Positions 1 to 10,300 of a stretch of 64,000 bases of DNA are shown here, piece after piece (the stretch's first letter is position 1; every line of letters begins with the position of its first letter). The position numbers and the translations under genes were made by a program. Under the pieces are notes generated by a model that searched no databases, had not been told where the DNA came from, and worked only from the letters and a program-made list of their open reading frames with translations. The stretch is from Desulfobacterales bacterium (GTDB lineage Bacteria; Desulfobacterota; Desulfobacteria; Desulfobacterales; JAHDSC01). The stretch lies in the NCBI GenBank assembly GCA_018432925.1, contig JAHDSC010000035.1:1-64000 (forward strand), read 5' to 3'.

Positions 1-617
1 ATCGCTTCTTTCAGTTCTTCATAGGTAATATCCGGTTTGTGTTGCGCTGCGATGACGATGGCGTCAACCCGCTTTGGAAGGCCGTTTTCATATTCGATCG
101 TTACCTGGGATTTTCCATCCGGCCTCAGGAAATCCAAAGCGCCGTTTTTGCGCACGGCCGCAAGACGCTGGCACAACCTGTGTGCATATATGATGGGCAT
201 GGGCATCAGCTCCGGCGTTTCATCCGTTGCAAACCCGAACATCAAACCCTGGTCGCCTGCTCCCTGCTCCTTGAACAGCCCCTTTCCGTTGACGCCCTGT
301 GCGATATCGGAAGACTGACGGCCGATGCTGGTCAGCACCGAGCAGGTCTGCCAGTCAAAGCCCATCTGGGAGGAATGGTATCCGATTTCACGGATGGTAT
401 CCCGAACGACCTGGGGCATATCGACGTAGCAATCGGTTGTAATTTCGCCCGCGATGATTGCAAGGCCGGTTGCGACAAGCGTTTCGCAGGCAACCCGACA
501 TCTTTTGTCCTGCGCCATGATAGCGTCCAATATGGAATCCGATATGGCATCCGCAATCTTGTCGGGATGGCCTTCGGTGACGGATTCAGAGGTAAAGAGA
601 GTTTTTTCTGTATTCAT
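1..617 (-). CDS. metK: S-adenosylmethionine synthetase, N-terminal part
   Basis: Makes S-adenosylmethionine from methionine and ATP in the cytoplasm. The minus-strand translation starts [20 protein letters not shown] and runs about 205 residues to the window edge, so the C-terminal half is missing. The HPDK substrate-binding motif near residue 17-20 and the flexible active-site loop GAGDQG near residue 140-145 are intact. The ATG at 617 follows a good AAAGGAG site. The next gene on this strand upstream (panC) is about 180 bp away, with no clear hairpin between them. Identification is firm; only the truncation by the window is odd. Confidence 0.97.
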   Translation of the reverse strand, partial: MNTEKTLFTSESVTEGHPDKIADAISDSILDAIMAQDKRCRVACETLVATGLAIIAGEITTDCYVDMPQVVRDTIREIGYHSSQMGFDWQTCSVLTSIGRQSSDIAQGVNGKGLFKEQGAGDQGLMFGFATDETPELMPMPIIYAHRLCQRLAAVRKNGALDFLRPDGKSQVTIEYENGLPKRVDAIVIAAQHKPDITYEELKEA

Positions 618-798
618 CAACGGCTCCTTTTTCTTTTTTTTTCTTGGATTCGGGACGGCTTCGCGGAAGACCGCTCGACTGTATTTCGTCTCATTCATGG
701 ATCATTGCATCCCCGCTTCCGGGCCGAGTTTCATGGGGCTGCGGAGGAGCAGACATGCCGGTGAAGGATCTCCTGAGTTTTTCACGAAACCGTTGCGT

Positions 799-1677
799 TC
801 AATAAGCGGAAGGATCATCGGTCATGCCCTCCGACGGGTTCAGCATCATATTGTCTATCAGACGGGTTTTCCCCACCTTGACGGCCAGTGCCATGATCGC
901 CGGCCGGTCGATGATTTCCATTTCGACCAGGGTCTCGGGATCACAGATGGAGATATAATCGATATCGGTTTCCTTATGGGAATTTATGAGTTTTGATGCG
1001 GAATCAATAATTCTTGAGGAATTTTTGATTCCGCTTTTCACCAGTTTCCGTCCTTCGATTAAAGACCGGTAAAGGGAAAGAGCACTGCGCCGCTGCTCCG
1101 GCGTCAGGTAACTGTTGCGGGAACTCATGGCAAGACCGTCCGATTCTCGAACCGTTGGAAATCCCACGATCTCGATGTCAAAATTAAGATCAATCGCCAT
1201 CCGCCGTATCAAAACGAACTGCTGGTAATCCTTCCGGCCGAAAACGGCGGTATCCGGTTTGACGATGTTGAAAAGTTTTGCAACCACGGTCGCCACACCC
1301 CTGAAATGAGTGGGCCTGGATATGCCGCAAAGGTGTTTCGGGATTTTTTCCAGGACGACATAGGTCTGGAATTCCTTTGTGTATAATTCCGTTTCAACGG
1401 GAGCGAAAATTACATCCACCCCTTCCTTTTCCGCACGTGCCGCGTCCCTTTCAAATGCGCGGGGATAAGCGTCGAAGTCTTCCCCCGGTCCGAACTGCGT
1501 GGGGTTGACGAAGATGCTCACAACCAGATGTTCCGTCCGTTTTCGCGCCTCCCGCATCAGGGATAAATGCCCCTCATGGAGAAAGCCCATCGTCGGGACC
1601 AGGCCGATTGTTTTGCCGAGGCGCCGGACGGAATCGGCATGTTCTTGCATTTTTTTTGTTGTTGAAATAATTTCCAT
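799..1677 (-). CDS. panC: Pantothenate synthetase
   Basis: Joins pantoate and beta-alanine using ATP to form pantothenate, the precursor of CoA. About 292 residues, normal for the family. It has the nucleotidyltransferase signature PTMGFLHEGHLSL near the N terminus (HEGH is the HIGH-like motif), FVNPTQFGPGEDFDAYPR, FGRKDYQQ and the KMSKS-like MSSRN. I chose the ATG at 1677 over the GTG at 1686 (three codons upstream) because GGGGTG lies at a normal distance and PanC proteins usually start this close to the EII segment. panB and panD are not in the window. The gene precedes metK on the same strand. Confidence 0.96.
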   Translation of the reverse strand: MEIISTTKKMQEHADSVRRLGKTIGLVPTMGFLHEGHLSLMREARKRTEHLVVSIFVNPTQFGPGEDFDAYPRAFERDAARAEKEGVDVIFAPVETELYTKEFQTYVVLEKIPKHLCGISRPTHFRGVATVVAKLFNIVKPDTAVFGRKDYQQFVLIRRMAIDLNFDIEIVGFPTVRESDGLAMSSRNSYLTPEQRRSALSLYRSLIEGRKLVKSGIKNSSRIIDSASKLINSHKETDIDYISICDPETLVEMEIIDRPAIMALAVKVGKTRLIDNMMLNPSEGMTDDPSAY

Positions 1678-1765
1678 AATGTTCACCCCAGAGGATGTTG
1701 GAAAAATTACAACCCGGATCTTTTTACAAGCCCGCGTAAAAAATTAGAGATAAAACAACAAAGGC

Positions 1766-4159
1766 GTGTTGTCAACAGGAGCTGATATTTTATTCGAAAT
1801 TAAAAATCCCGGCGAAAGAAAATTGAAACAAAAAATTCAGATCGCCGTGCGGGAACTGGTCGAGCACGTGTGCCGTTCCGGAAATTTAGAGCTTGATTTT
1901 CTATCCGTAAACCGAGCGGTGGAGGCGATCCGCGCGCACCAGAGAATTCAGAAATCACGGCCTGACACATATATTGCCGAATTGCCGGTTTCCCTGGAGA
2001 TAGAAGTTCCGAAGTTTATTCTGCGGATCAGCGGCCGGATCGATGGAGTCTATCAGGATGGCGGTCGGGTTGTCATCGAAGAAATCAAGACGACTTCAAA
2101 GGCGCTGGATTCTTTCGAGAACGCGGAAAATCGACTGCACTGGGGGCAGCTGAAGAGTTATGCTTATATTTACGCGGTCGAAAACGGCCTTGAGACGATC
2201 GAGGGCCGACTGACTTACTATCAGCTTGACACCGGAGATACCCGGGAGTTTTGTCGCTGTTTTTCCCGAAAGGCCCTGGAGGTTTTTTTCCGGGAACTTG
2301 TTTCCCATTATCTGGATTGGGCGGAAACCATCGTAAACTGGGGCTGTTTGCGGGACGGGTCCATCCGGGGGCTGGAATTCCCTTTTATTTCCTACCGTGA
2401 GGGACAACGACGAATGGCTGTGGAGGTCTATAAGACAATAAAAAATGGAGGTCAACTGATTGCTCAGGCTCCTACCGGGATCGGTAAGACCATGGCCGCC
2501 GTTTTCCCCGCGATCAGAGCGATCGGTGAAGGACTCACCTCGAAGATTTTTTACCTGACTGCCAGAACGACCGGCAAGACGGTAGCGGAAAAGGCACTGG
2601 ATGATTTGAGGGCCAAAGGGCTTCGAATGAAATCCCTTACCCTCACTGCCAAGGACAGGATTTGTTTTCTTCCCGGAAGCGCCTGCAATGCCGTCGAATG
2701 CAGTTTTGCGGAAGGGCACTTCGACCGGATCAATGAGGCCGTTAAAGAGGTTTTCCAGTACGACGCCTTTACCCGGGAAACGATCGAACAGGCGGCCCGG
2801 AAACACCGGGTATGTCCTTTTGAATTCTCGCTGGAACTTTCTCTCCGGGCCGATTGCATCATCTGTGATTATAACTATGCCTTCGATCCGAAAGTTTATC
2901 TCAGGCGTCATTTCACCGAAGAGAAGAGTAATTGTACTTTTTTAATCGACGAGGCTCACAATCTGGTGGACCGGGCCAGGGAGATGTTTTCCGGCGAGAT
3001 TCGAAAGGAGTCTTTTTTAGAACTAAGACGCGCGATCGGGCATGAGCTCCCCTCCGTACGCAAAAGCATCGGAAGGATTCATTCCTGGTTGGTCAAGGCC
3101 GGAAAAAGATTTCAAAAAGCGGAAAATTTTTTGTCGGAAAAAGAAGCGCCACAGGATCTATACCCGCTTCTAAGATCGTTTCTAAGGGCTTCGGAACGAT
3201 GGCTGACGCTCAATCTCAAGGTTTCCTTCCGCGAAAAACTGCTGGATCTGTATTTTGCGGTCAATGGTTTTATCCGGGTGACGGAACGATTCGATGATAG
3301 TTATGTCACCTGTTTCGAAAAGCTGGGAAAGGATTTGAGACTCAAACTTTTTTGTGTGAACCCTTCCGAAAATATGAAACAGGCGCTTTGTCGGTGTCGG
3401 TCCTCCGTGTTTTTTTCTGCGACGATGATTCCCGCCGGGTATTTCCTGAACCTGCTTGGCTGCGGAGCGACCGCATCCCTGCTGACGCTCCCCTCTCCTT
3501 TTCCCGAGGAAAATCTCTGTGTCGTGGTTTCAAACAGGATTTCAACGCTTTACCGGCAGCGGGATCATACAAAAAGCGATGTCGCCTCGGCGATACGGAT
3601 GCTGGTAAAACAAAAAAAGGGCAACTATCTTCTTTTTTTCCCATCCTATGAATATATGATGATGGTCCATGACTCCTTCGCCGTACGAGTCCAGGAGATA
3701 GAGACCATCTTTCAAACACCCGGCATGTCGGAAGAGGAGAGAGAACGGTTTCTGGAGAGGTTCGGGAAGGAAAACCCGAATACCTTGGTGGGTTTTGCCG
3801 TTATGGGCGGCGTATTCGGGGAGGGGATCGATCTTTTCGGAGATCGGCTCTGCGGCGCTGTCATCGTGGGCGTCGGACTCCCCGGGGTCTGTCCGGAAAG
3901 AGAATTGATCCGGGAATATTTTGATCATCATTATCACGCGGGGTTTGAATTTTCTTACATGTATCCCGGTCTCAACCGGGTGCTTCAGGCCGCCGGCCGG
4001 GTCATTCGTTCCGAGCGCGACCGGGGGGCGGTGTTATTGATCGATAAACGCTTTTCCACATCCCGGTACAGATCCCTGTTTCCAGTGACGTGGCATCCGT
4101 TCCATGTGAAAGACGATCAAGAGCTTCAAAACGTTCTGAAACGATTCTGGAAAACTTGA
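1766..4159 (+). CDS. PD-(D/E)XK nuclease-Rad3/XPD-type helicase fusion
   Basis: Predicted ATP-dependent DNA helicase of the DinG/Rad3 group with an N-terminal nuclease-like domain, 797 residues. Residues about 85-110 carry the D...EXK pattern (D93 in GRIDG, then EEIKTT ending in K108). The helicase core has Walker A APTGIGKT (about 235-242), DEAH box (about 395-398), a cysteine-rich segment between them (C300, C307, C312, C350, C364, C367) fitting the 4Fe-4S domain of XPD-like helicases, and motif VI QAAGRVIRSERDRG near residue 740. Family knowledge suggests a DNA-repair role; the substrate is unknown. The GTG at 1766 is the longest start and has a poor ribosome site. It stands alone between panC (divergent) and the efflux operon. 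Confidence 0.85.
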   Translation: MLSTGADILFEIKNPGERKLKQKIQIAVRELVEHVCRSGNLELDFLSVNRAVEAIRAHQRIQKSRPDTYIAELPVSLEIEVPKFILRISGRIDGVYQDGGRVVIEEIKTTSKALDSFENAENRLHWGQLKSYAYIYAVENGLETIEGRLTYYQLDTGDTREFCRCFSRKALEVFFRELVSHYLDWAETIVNWGCLRDGSIRGLEFPFISYREGQRRMAVEVYKTIKNGGQLIAQAPTGIGKTMAAVFPAIRAIGEGLTSKIFYLTARTTGKTVAEKALDDLRAKGLRMKSLTLTAKDRICFLPGSACNAVECSFAEGHFDRINEAVKEVFQYDAFTRETIEQAARKHRVCPFEFSLELSLRADCIICDYNYAFDPKVYLRRHFTEEKSNCTFLIDEAHNLVDRAREMFSGEIRKESFLELRRAIGHELPSVRKSIGRIHSWLVKAGKRFQKAENFLSEKEAPQDLYPLLRSFLRASERWLTLNLKVSFREKLLDLYFAVNGFIRVTERFDDSYVTCFEKLGKDLRLKLFCVNPSENMKQALCRCRSSVFFSATMIPAGYFLNLLGCGATASLLTLPSPFPEENLCVVVSNRISTLYRQRDHTKSDVASAIRMLVKQKKGNYLLFFPSYEYMMMVHDSFAVRVQEIETIFQTPGMSEEERERFLERFGKENPNTLVGFAVMGGVFGEGIDLFGDRLCGAVIVGVGLPGVCPERELIREYFDHHYHAGFEFSYMYPGLNRVLQAAGRVIRSERDRGAVLLIDKRFSTSRYRSLFPVTWHPFHVKDDQELQNVLKRFWKT

Positions 4160-4555
4160 TTCCGGAAGTCACCTGGAGCGGCGGAAGCCGACACCCGGCA
4201 GGGTTATCCGTGAATAAACGATTCCGCTTTTTCGAAACCCGGCTTGTAACGTTTCACCGTTAAAAAGTTGCGGAACCTGCATAAAATATTTTCGACCGCT
4301 TGAAGGCCGGACCCGCCACAAAAGACTTGTAAATAAAAGATTTGTTTTATAAAAACGTTTTGCTTCCATAAGGAACCGGGCTGTGAGGGGAACCATCCAA
4401 TCGAAAAAGAACAGCAAAACACCACTATGATTTAACACTCGTCGGCGTTCGGAAAACGAGAACAGGGTATGCGTTTTTGGGGATTCGGCGCCTACGCTCG
4501 ATCCTCGAATTTTCCGGCCCAAAACGGAGCGGGCCGGCAAAAGAAAGGAGTCTTC
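4160..4555. other. Intergenic region before the efflux operon
   Basis: About 400 bases with no convincing gene. It holds one copy of a 38-bp repeat (4240-4277) also found at 12084. The open frame from 4469 is only an upstream extension of the outer-membrane factor gene. The operon promoter probably lies here, but I cannot name a clear -35/-10 pair. Confidence 0.5.
4240..4277 (+). repeat. 38-bp repeat, copy 1
   Basis: Matches 12084-12121 at 34 of 38 positions by direct reading; the shared core is TTGTAACGTTTCAC followed by GTTAAAAAG. Both copies lie in gene-free DNA upstream of a plus-strand gene for a membrane-associated protein. It could be a regulator-binding site, a small RNA element or a mobile-element remnant. 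Confidence 0.6.
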
Positions 4556-6019
4556 GTGAGGGCCGGATTTTTACTTGTTTTTATCATTCCCCTGATCGCG
4601 GGCGCCTGTTTCAAGGTCGGTCCGAAATATCACCGACCGGATATCGGCACCCCGGTGCCGGATCGATTCGAGCAGGCTTCCTCTGAAATACCTTTAGCGG
4701 TGCCCGACGGCCGGTGGTGGGAGGGGTTCGGCAACCCGGAATTAAACCAAATGGTCGATGAAGTACTAAAGAACAACCTGGATATTCGAAAAGCAGTCGC
4801 CCGGATATTGGAACTCAGGGCCGAGGTCCTTCAAACCAGGGCCGACCGGTTTCCTTTTTTGAATTTTCAGGGCGAGATTCAAAAACAAGGCCTCGGTCGG
4901 AAAAAAACCATCGACAGCTACAGCCTTACATTTCCCGCCTCCTTCGAGGTGGATCTGTGGGGACGTCTGGCGATGCTACAGGATGCCGCGGCCTCGGATC
5001 TGCTGGAAGCGGAGGAAAACCGACGTACGCTGGCACAAACGGTAGTTGCCGATACAATTACCCTGTACCTGGAGATGGAATCTTCAGAGCGTAGAATACA
5101 GGTTATCAAACAGAGTATCGATACTTACCGCCGGAGCCTGAACCTGGTCCAAAGACGCTATGAAAGGGGGCTTGCCCCCCTACTGGATCTGGTTCAGGCC
5201 CGCCGTGTTTTGGCGGAGGCGAAATCATTTCTTCCCGCCCTGCGCCAGGAATTGGGAATCACCCAACAGAATCTGGCTGTGCTTCTCGGGCGTTATCCCG
5301 AAACCCGTCCTGCGCGAAGGCTGCCGGAAGACTATTATAAACGGATGGACCCGGTGCCGACCGGCCTCCCTTCCGATCTTCTGCTGAGCCGACCGGATAT
5401 CCGGGCTGCGGAGAATCGATTGAAGGCGCTGAACTCGAGGATAGGCGCGGCTAAAGCCGGCCGTTTTCCGAATATAACCCTGACGGGCGGCTTCGGCTAT
5501 TCCAGCGATGAACTGGACAGCCTCTTACGCTCGGAGAGCGAACTGCGCAACTTGGCTCTGGGTCTTGTGCAACCGTTGTTTGACGCCGGGAAATTGAAGG
5601 CCGGCCAGAAAGCGGCGGAAGCAAGATATGCCGAGGGTGTGGCGGAATACGCCAAAACGGTGTTGACGGCGTTTGCCGAGGTGGAAGGCGCCCTGTTGAC
5701 TCGTAAGGAACAATTGGAACGAAGGGAAAGGGTCATGAATTTTTTAAATGAGGCCCGCGCAACTCAGAAAGTGGCTCAAAGCCGTTATGAAAGAGGCTTG
5801 GAGGAGTATCTAAATGTTCTGGATGCCCTGCAAACCCGGTTCCAGGCAGAAGAGGATCTCGTGTTGGTAGATCTGTCGATTATGACGAACCGGGTTACTC
5901 TCCACCGGGTTCTGGGAGGAGGTTGGGCTCAACCGCCGCCGGTTGTGATCGAAAAGGAGGATAAAATTTTCGATGCGATTCCCATGTTTCCCTTAAGCCG
6001 ATTTTCGGACGGATTGTAA
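4556..6019 (+). CDS. Outer-membrane efflux factor (OprM/NodT-type lipoprotein)
   Basis: Outer-membrane channel of a tripartite efflux pump, 487 residues. The GTG at 4556 follows AAAGGAG and gives a short hydrophobic signal ending in IAGAC, so the protein is probably a lipoprotein, followed by the family motif VGPKYHRP. Two OEP repeats follow, each with the typical long coiled-coil helices; LLSRPDIRAAENRL and the TLTGGFGY strand are recognisable. The open frame extends 29 codons upstream, but that stretch has no signal peptide and no good ribosome site. It is the first gene of a three-gene efflux operon with the adaptor 141 bp downstream. The substrate cannot be told from sequence. Confidence 0.93.
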   Translation: MRAGFLLVFIIPLIAGACFKVGPKYHRPDIGTPVPDRFEQASSEIPLAVPDGRWWEGFGNPELNQMVDEVLKNNLDIRKAVARILELRAEVLQTRADRFPFLNFQGEIQKQGLGRKKTIDSYSLTFPASFEVDLWGRLAMLQDAAASDLLEAEENRRTLAQTVVADTITLYLEMESSERRIQVIKQSIDTYRRSLNLVQRRYERGLAPLLDLVQARRVLAEAKSFLPALRQELGITQQNLAVLLGRYPETRPARRLPEDYYKRMDPVPTGLPSDLLLSRPDIRAAENRLKALNSRIGAAKAGRFPNITLTGGFGYSSDELDSLLRSESELRNLALGLVQPLFDAGKLKAGQKAAEARYAEGVAEYAKTVLTAFAEVEGALLTRKEQLERRERVMNFLNEARATQKVAQSRYERGLEEYLNVLDALQTRFQAEEDLVLVDLSIMTNRVTLHRVLGGGWAQPPPVVIEKEDKIFDAIPMFPLSRFSDGL

Positions 6020-6160
6020 AACCGGGCGGCATGGGGCAACAAAATTCTCCAAGCGTATTTCAGTTCGAATGAGGCCGGCAGGATCTATGGAAATCTGTAA
6101 CGTTGGAACGGCAACAGCGAACGAAGTGGTTTAATCGGTATATTTAAAGAATGTTGAAAG

Positions 6161-7348
6161 ATGAACAATACTCGGAAAAAAATAATCCATTTTTGCATCA
6201 CGGTTATTCTGCTGGCTTTTGGTATCGCGGGAATGCGAACCTTATCGGCCAGCAAGCCCGAACTGGAAAAGCATGATTTCGCCCCATCCGTTCCCATGGT
6301 TCGGACCGTAAAAATTAAGACCGGGTCTCAACCGGTTCATATTCCGGCCCAGGGAACGGTAAGACCGTTACAGCAAATTCAATTCGTGCCACAAGTGGGT
6401 GGAAAAATCATCCATATTTCCGCTGCTCTGGTGGACGGCGGGGCTTTTCACAAGGGAGATCGCCTCCTTCAAATCGATCCGGTCGATTACCATCTGGCGG
6501 TGACCCTGGCTGAATCCAAGGTCAAAGACGCCGAAAGCGAGCTGAAACTGGCCGAAGAAGAGGCAGCGGCGGCAAGAGAAGAATGGTTCGAGCACTGCGT
6601 GGATGGTTCCGGAAAAGACCGGGAGCCACCCCCCTTGGTGGCAAAAGAACCTCAGCTGGCAGCAGCGCAAGCCAAACTTGAGGCCGAGCGTGCCGAGTTG
6701 AAAATAGCGCTTTTGAATCTGGAGCGGACCGAGTTAAGGGCACCGTTTAATGGTCGAGTGAGTGAAGAGAACGTGGATATGGGCCAATATGTTTCACCGG
6801 GTCAAACTTTGGCCACCCTTTTCTCGACGGATGCGGTGGAAATCGTGGTGCCCCTTGAAAATGAAGAGTTATTCTGGTTCCATGTGCCCGGTTTTACCCC
6901 CTGGAATGCACCCGGCTCTCCGGCTGAGGTTCGAGCGAAAATCGCGGGTCAGGCGCTTTCCTGGAGGGGCAAAGTGGTTCGCGCCGAAGGAAAGCTCGAC
7001 GAGCGAACCCGCATGATCCATGTTGTCGTGCGGGTAATCGATCCTTATGCCAAAAAACCGCCGCTGGCACCGGGTCTCTTCGTTACGGTGGATATTGAGG
7101 GGCGAAGACTTGAAAATGTCTCGGTCATTCCACGATCCGCTTTGCATCAAGACAATGTCGTCTGGGTTGTAAACGAAGAAGGGAGACTTTGGTTCCGTAA
7201 GGTTCATGTGGCCCGGATCTCCACCGAGAGTATTATTGTTGAATCCGGACTTGCAGATGGTGAAACGGTGGTTGTTTCTCCGTTGAATGCGGTCACCGAT
7301 GGAATGAAGGTAAGCGTGACATTGCCTGACGAGGTAATGGAATCATGA
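6161..7348 (+). CDS. RND efflux periplasmic adaptor (HlyD/MFP family)
   Basis: Periplasmic adaptor that bridges the RND pump and the outer-membrane factor. 395 residues: N-terminal membrane anchor (about 10-28), a lipoyl-like half (GTVRPLQQIQFVPQVGGKI), a helical hairpin (about 115-185, rich in Glu/Ala/Lys), the second lipoyl half (LRAPFNGRVSEENVDMGQYV) and a C-terminal beta-barrel region. No lipobox cysteine is seen, so it is probably anchored by its N-terminal helix. The stop overlaps the pump gene start by four bases (ATGA), which implies translational coupling. Confidence 0.94.
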   Translation: MNNTRKKIIHFCITVILLAFGIAGMRTLSASKPELEKHDFAPSVPMVRTVKIKTGSQPVHIPAQGTVRPLQQIQFVPQVGGKIIHISAALVDGGAFHKGDRLLQIDPVDYHLAVTLAESKVKDAESELKLAEEEAAAAREEWFEHCVDGSGKDREPPPLVAKEPQLAAAQAKLEAERAELKIALLNLERTELRAPFNGRVSEENVDMGQYVSPGQTLATLFSTDAVEIVVPLENEELFWFHVPGFTPWNAPGSPAEVRAKIAGQALSWRGKVVRAEGKLDERTRMIHVVVRVIDPYAKKPPLAPGLFVTVDIEGRRLENVSVIPRSALHQDNVVWVVNEEGRLWFRKVHVARISTESIIVESGLADGETVVVSPLNAVTDGMKVSVTLPDEVMES

Positions 7349-10300
7349 AGCACGTGATCGCCTGGTTCGCCGAAAATCATGTTGCTGCAAACCTGTTGAT
7401 GATATTTTTGCTGTTGGGGGGTATCCTAACCGGTTTGGGTATCAAGCTGGAGGTTTTTCCGGAAACATCCCTGGATAAAATTTCAATCACCATTGAATAT
7501 CCCGGCGCTTCTCCGGCCGAGGTGGAGGAAGGCGCTATTCGACGGGTTGAGGAGAAAATAGCCGGTCTTGCCGGTATTAAACGGATCGATTCCATCGCCC
7601 GGGAAGGGTTGGGTACGGTGATGGTCGAAGTGATAAAAGACTGGGACTTGAAAACTCTCCTGGACGAAGTGAAAGCCGAGGTGGATCGAATCGTCACCTT
7701 TCCGGAAGAAGCTGAAAAACCGGTAATCAGAGAGGTGACACAGCAGATTCAAGTAATTAATATCGCGGTTTATGGTGATGCGCCGGAGTCGACCATCAAG
7801 CATCTGGCTGAAAGGCTCAAAGACGATATTACCAATCTGCCGGGAATTACCCTGGCTGATATTTTTGGTGTTCGGAACGGCGAGGTGCATATTGAAATAT
7901 CCGAGGAAACACTTCGACGATACGGGATTACCTTGGAGCAGGTGGCTGAAATCGTTAAAAAAGCCAGCCTCGATCTTCCTGCCGGAAGCGTAAAGACGGC
8001 AGGAGGTGAAATTCTCCTTCGGACCAAGGGGCGACGCTACTTTGCCGAGGATTACCGAGATGTTGCCGTGATCACCCGCTCCGACGGCAGTCGGGTTACC
8101 CTGGGGCAGATTGCCTGGCTGATCGATGGATTCGAGGACGTCGATCTTTTCGCTCGTTTCCAGGGCAAGCCCGCGGCTTTGATTCAGGTTTTTCGGGTTG
8201 CCGACCAGAATTCGCTTCATGTGGCCGACACGGTGAAAGATTACATTAAAAAAATACGCTCCGGTTTGCCGGAGGGGATAGACATTGCCTTTTTTTCGGA
8301 CATGTCGGGGATATTGAGAAGCCGCATCGATCTGCTGCTGAAAAACATGGCCATGGGACTTCTGCTCGTGGGCGGCCTGCTGGGGCTTTTTCTTAACCTG
8401 CGATTGGCTTTCTGGGTCATGCTCGGAATTCCGGTCTCCTTCATGGCGGCGCTTATGGGGTTGCCGCGTTTCGGCATATCCATCAATATGATTTCGCTGT
8501 TTGCCTTCATTATGGTTTTGGGAATTGTTGTGGATGATGCCATCGTCATCGGAGAGAATATTTTTCGCAAACAGGAGCAGGGCCTGAGTCCCATGAAAGC
8601 AGCGGTTGAGGGCACCCTGGAAGTCGGCCGTCCGGTTGTATTTTCCGTCCTGACCACGATGGCGGCTTTCTGGCCGCTGCTTCTCGGAGGGGGGACCATG
8701 GGTAAAATCATGTGGAATCTGCCTATCGTTGTGATTTTGGTATTGCTCGGTTCTCTGATAGAGTCCCTGTTTATTTTGCCGGCTCATCTGGCAAGGAAAA
8801 AATATTCAGTATTCACCCGGTCATCGAAAGACGGAAACAGGTTGGCCCGATGGATGGAATGGGTCATACATGGCCCGTATGCCGCCTTGATTGATTTGGG
8901 TGTCCGGTGGCGCTATGCCACCGTGGCTTTGGGAGTTGCCGTCTTGCTTTTGACCCTTGGGGTGTGGAAAGGCGGTCTGATCAAGTTTACCTTTTTCCCC
9001 AAGGTGGAAGGAGATGTCCTGCAATGTTACGTGACCATGCCTGCCGGAACTTCCGCGGATCGCACCGCCGAGATTGTGCGCCGTCTCGAAGAAACCGCCC
9101 GCCGGACCCTGGAGCAGGCGGATCGCAAACGTTCCAAAGACACGGTTCCGCTTTTTGAGCACAGCATTGCGCTGATCGGGGCTCATATGGGAGGACACAA
9201 TGATGCCGGGGATTCAGGGGGGCATCTGGGACAAGTCATGATCCAGTTGATCGGAGAGGAAGAGCGGAATATCGGTGCAACTGAATTGACGGGGCTGTGG
9301 CGAAATAATGTCGGAGTCATCCCCGACGTCGAGTCGATTACCTTTAAAAGCGATCTGCACAGCGCGGGAAATGCCATAGAGGTCCACCTGTCGCTGGAGG
9401 ATCATCAGGATCTCCCGGCTGCGGCAAACGAACTCAAGCGTGAACTGGAGGATTACCCGGGGGTATTCGATGTCGGTGACAGTTTTCTGCCGGGGAAAAA
9501 AGAAATGCAGCTGAAATTAAAACCGGTCGCCCAGAGCCTCGGACTGTCTCTGAACGACTTGGCGCGCCAGGTTCGACATGCATTTTACGGAGCGGAGGCG
9601 CTTCGCTTGCAGCGGGACAAAGACGAAATCAAGGTGATGGTCCGGTATCCGGAGTCCGAGAGGAAGTCGCTGCAATATTTAGAGGAAATGCGAATCCGCA
9701 CCCAGGATGGATCCGAGGTTCCCTTTGGACAGGTGGCCCAGGTGAAGATGGAGCAGGGATATTCATCGATCCAGCGTGCGCAGCGTCTTCGGGTGATCAA
9801 GGTAACGGCCGATGTGGATGAAACGGTCACCAATGCCAACGAGGTCCGGTTGATGCTGACTAAACGTTTCTTGCCGCACCTGAAAAGTCTTTACCCCGGC
9901 TTAAGATACACCATCGAAGGTGAAGGAAAAGAGCAGAAGGATTCGCTCAATGATATGCTCAAAGGCTTTATCATGGCCCTTTTCTGCATTTACGCCTTGC
10001 TGGCCATTCCATTCCGATCGTTTTCCCAGCCGCTCATCGTTATGTCGGCCATACCTTTCGGTTTGGTCGGAGCTGTGGCGGGGCATCTCATCATGGGGTT
10101 TAATCTCAGCATTATCAGCCTGTTCGGCATGGTGGGCCTGGCCGGAGTGGTGGTCAATGATTCTCTGGTTTTAATCGATGCCGCCAATCGATTCCGCCGG
10201 GAGGGGGCCAATGCGCATGATGCGGTCACTCGGGCCGCAGCCAAACGCTTCCGGGCAATTATTCTTACTTCTTTAACTACCTTTGCCGGTTTAACCCCGA

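Noticed and set aside
2096-2911. 271-codon minus-strand frame inside the helicase gene
   Set aside because: Antisense to motifs of a recognised protein, no ribosome site, low-quality composition.
7483-8787. 434-codon open frame on the minus strand opposite the RND pump gene
   Set aside because: It lies fully antisense to a clear gene, has no family resemblance and a His/Gln/Arg-rich composition typical of a shadow frame.
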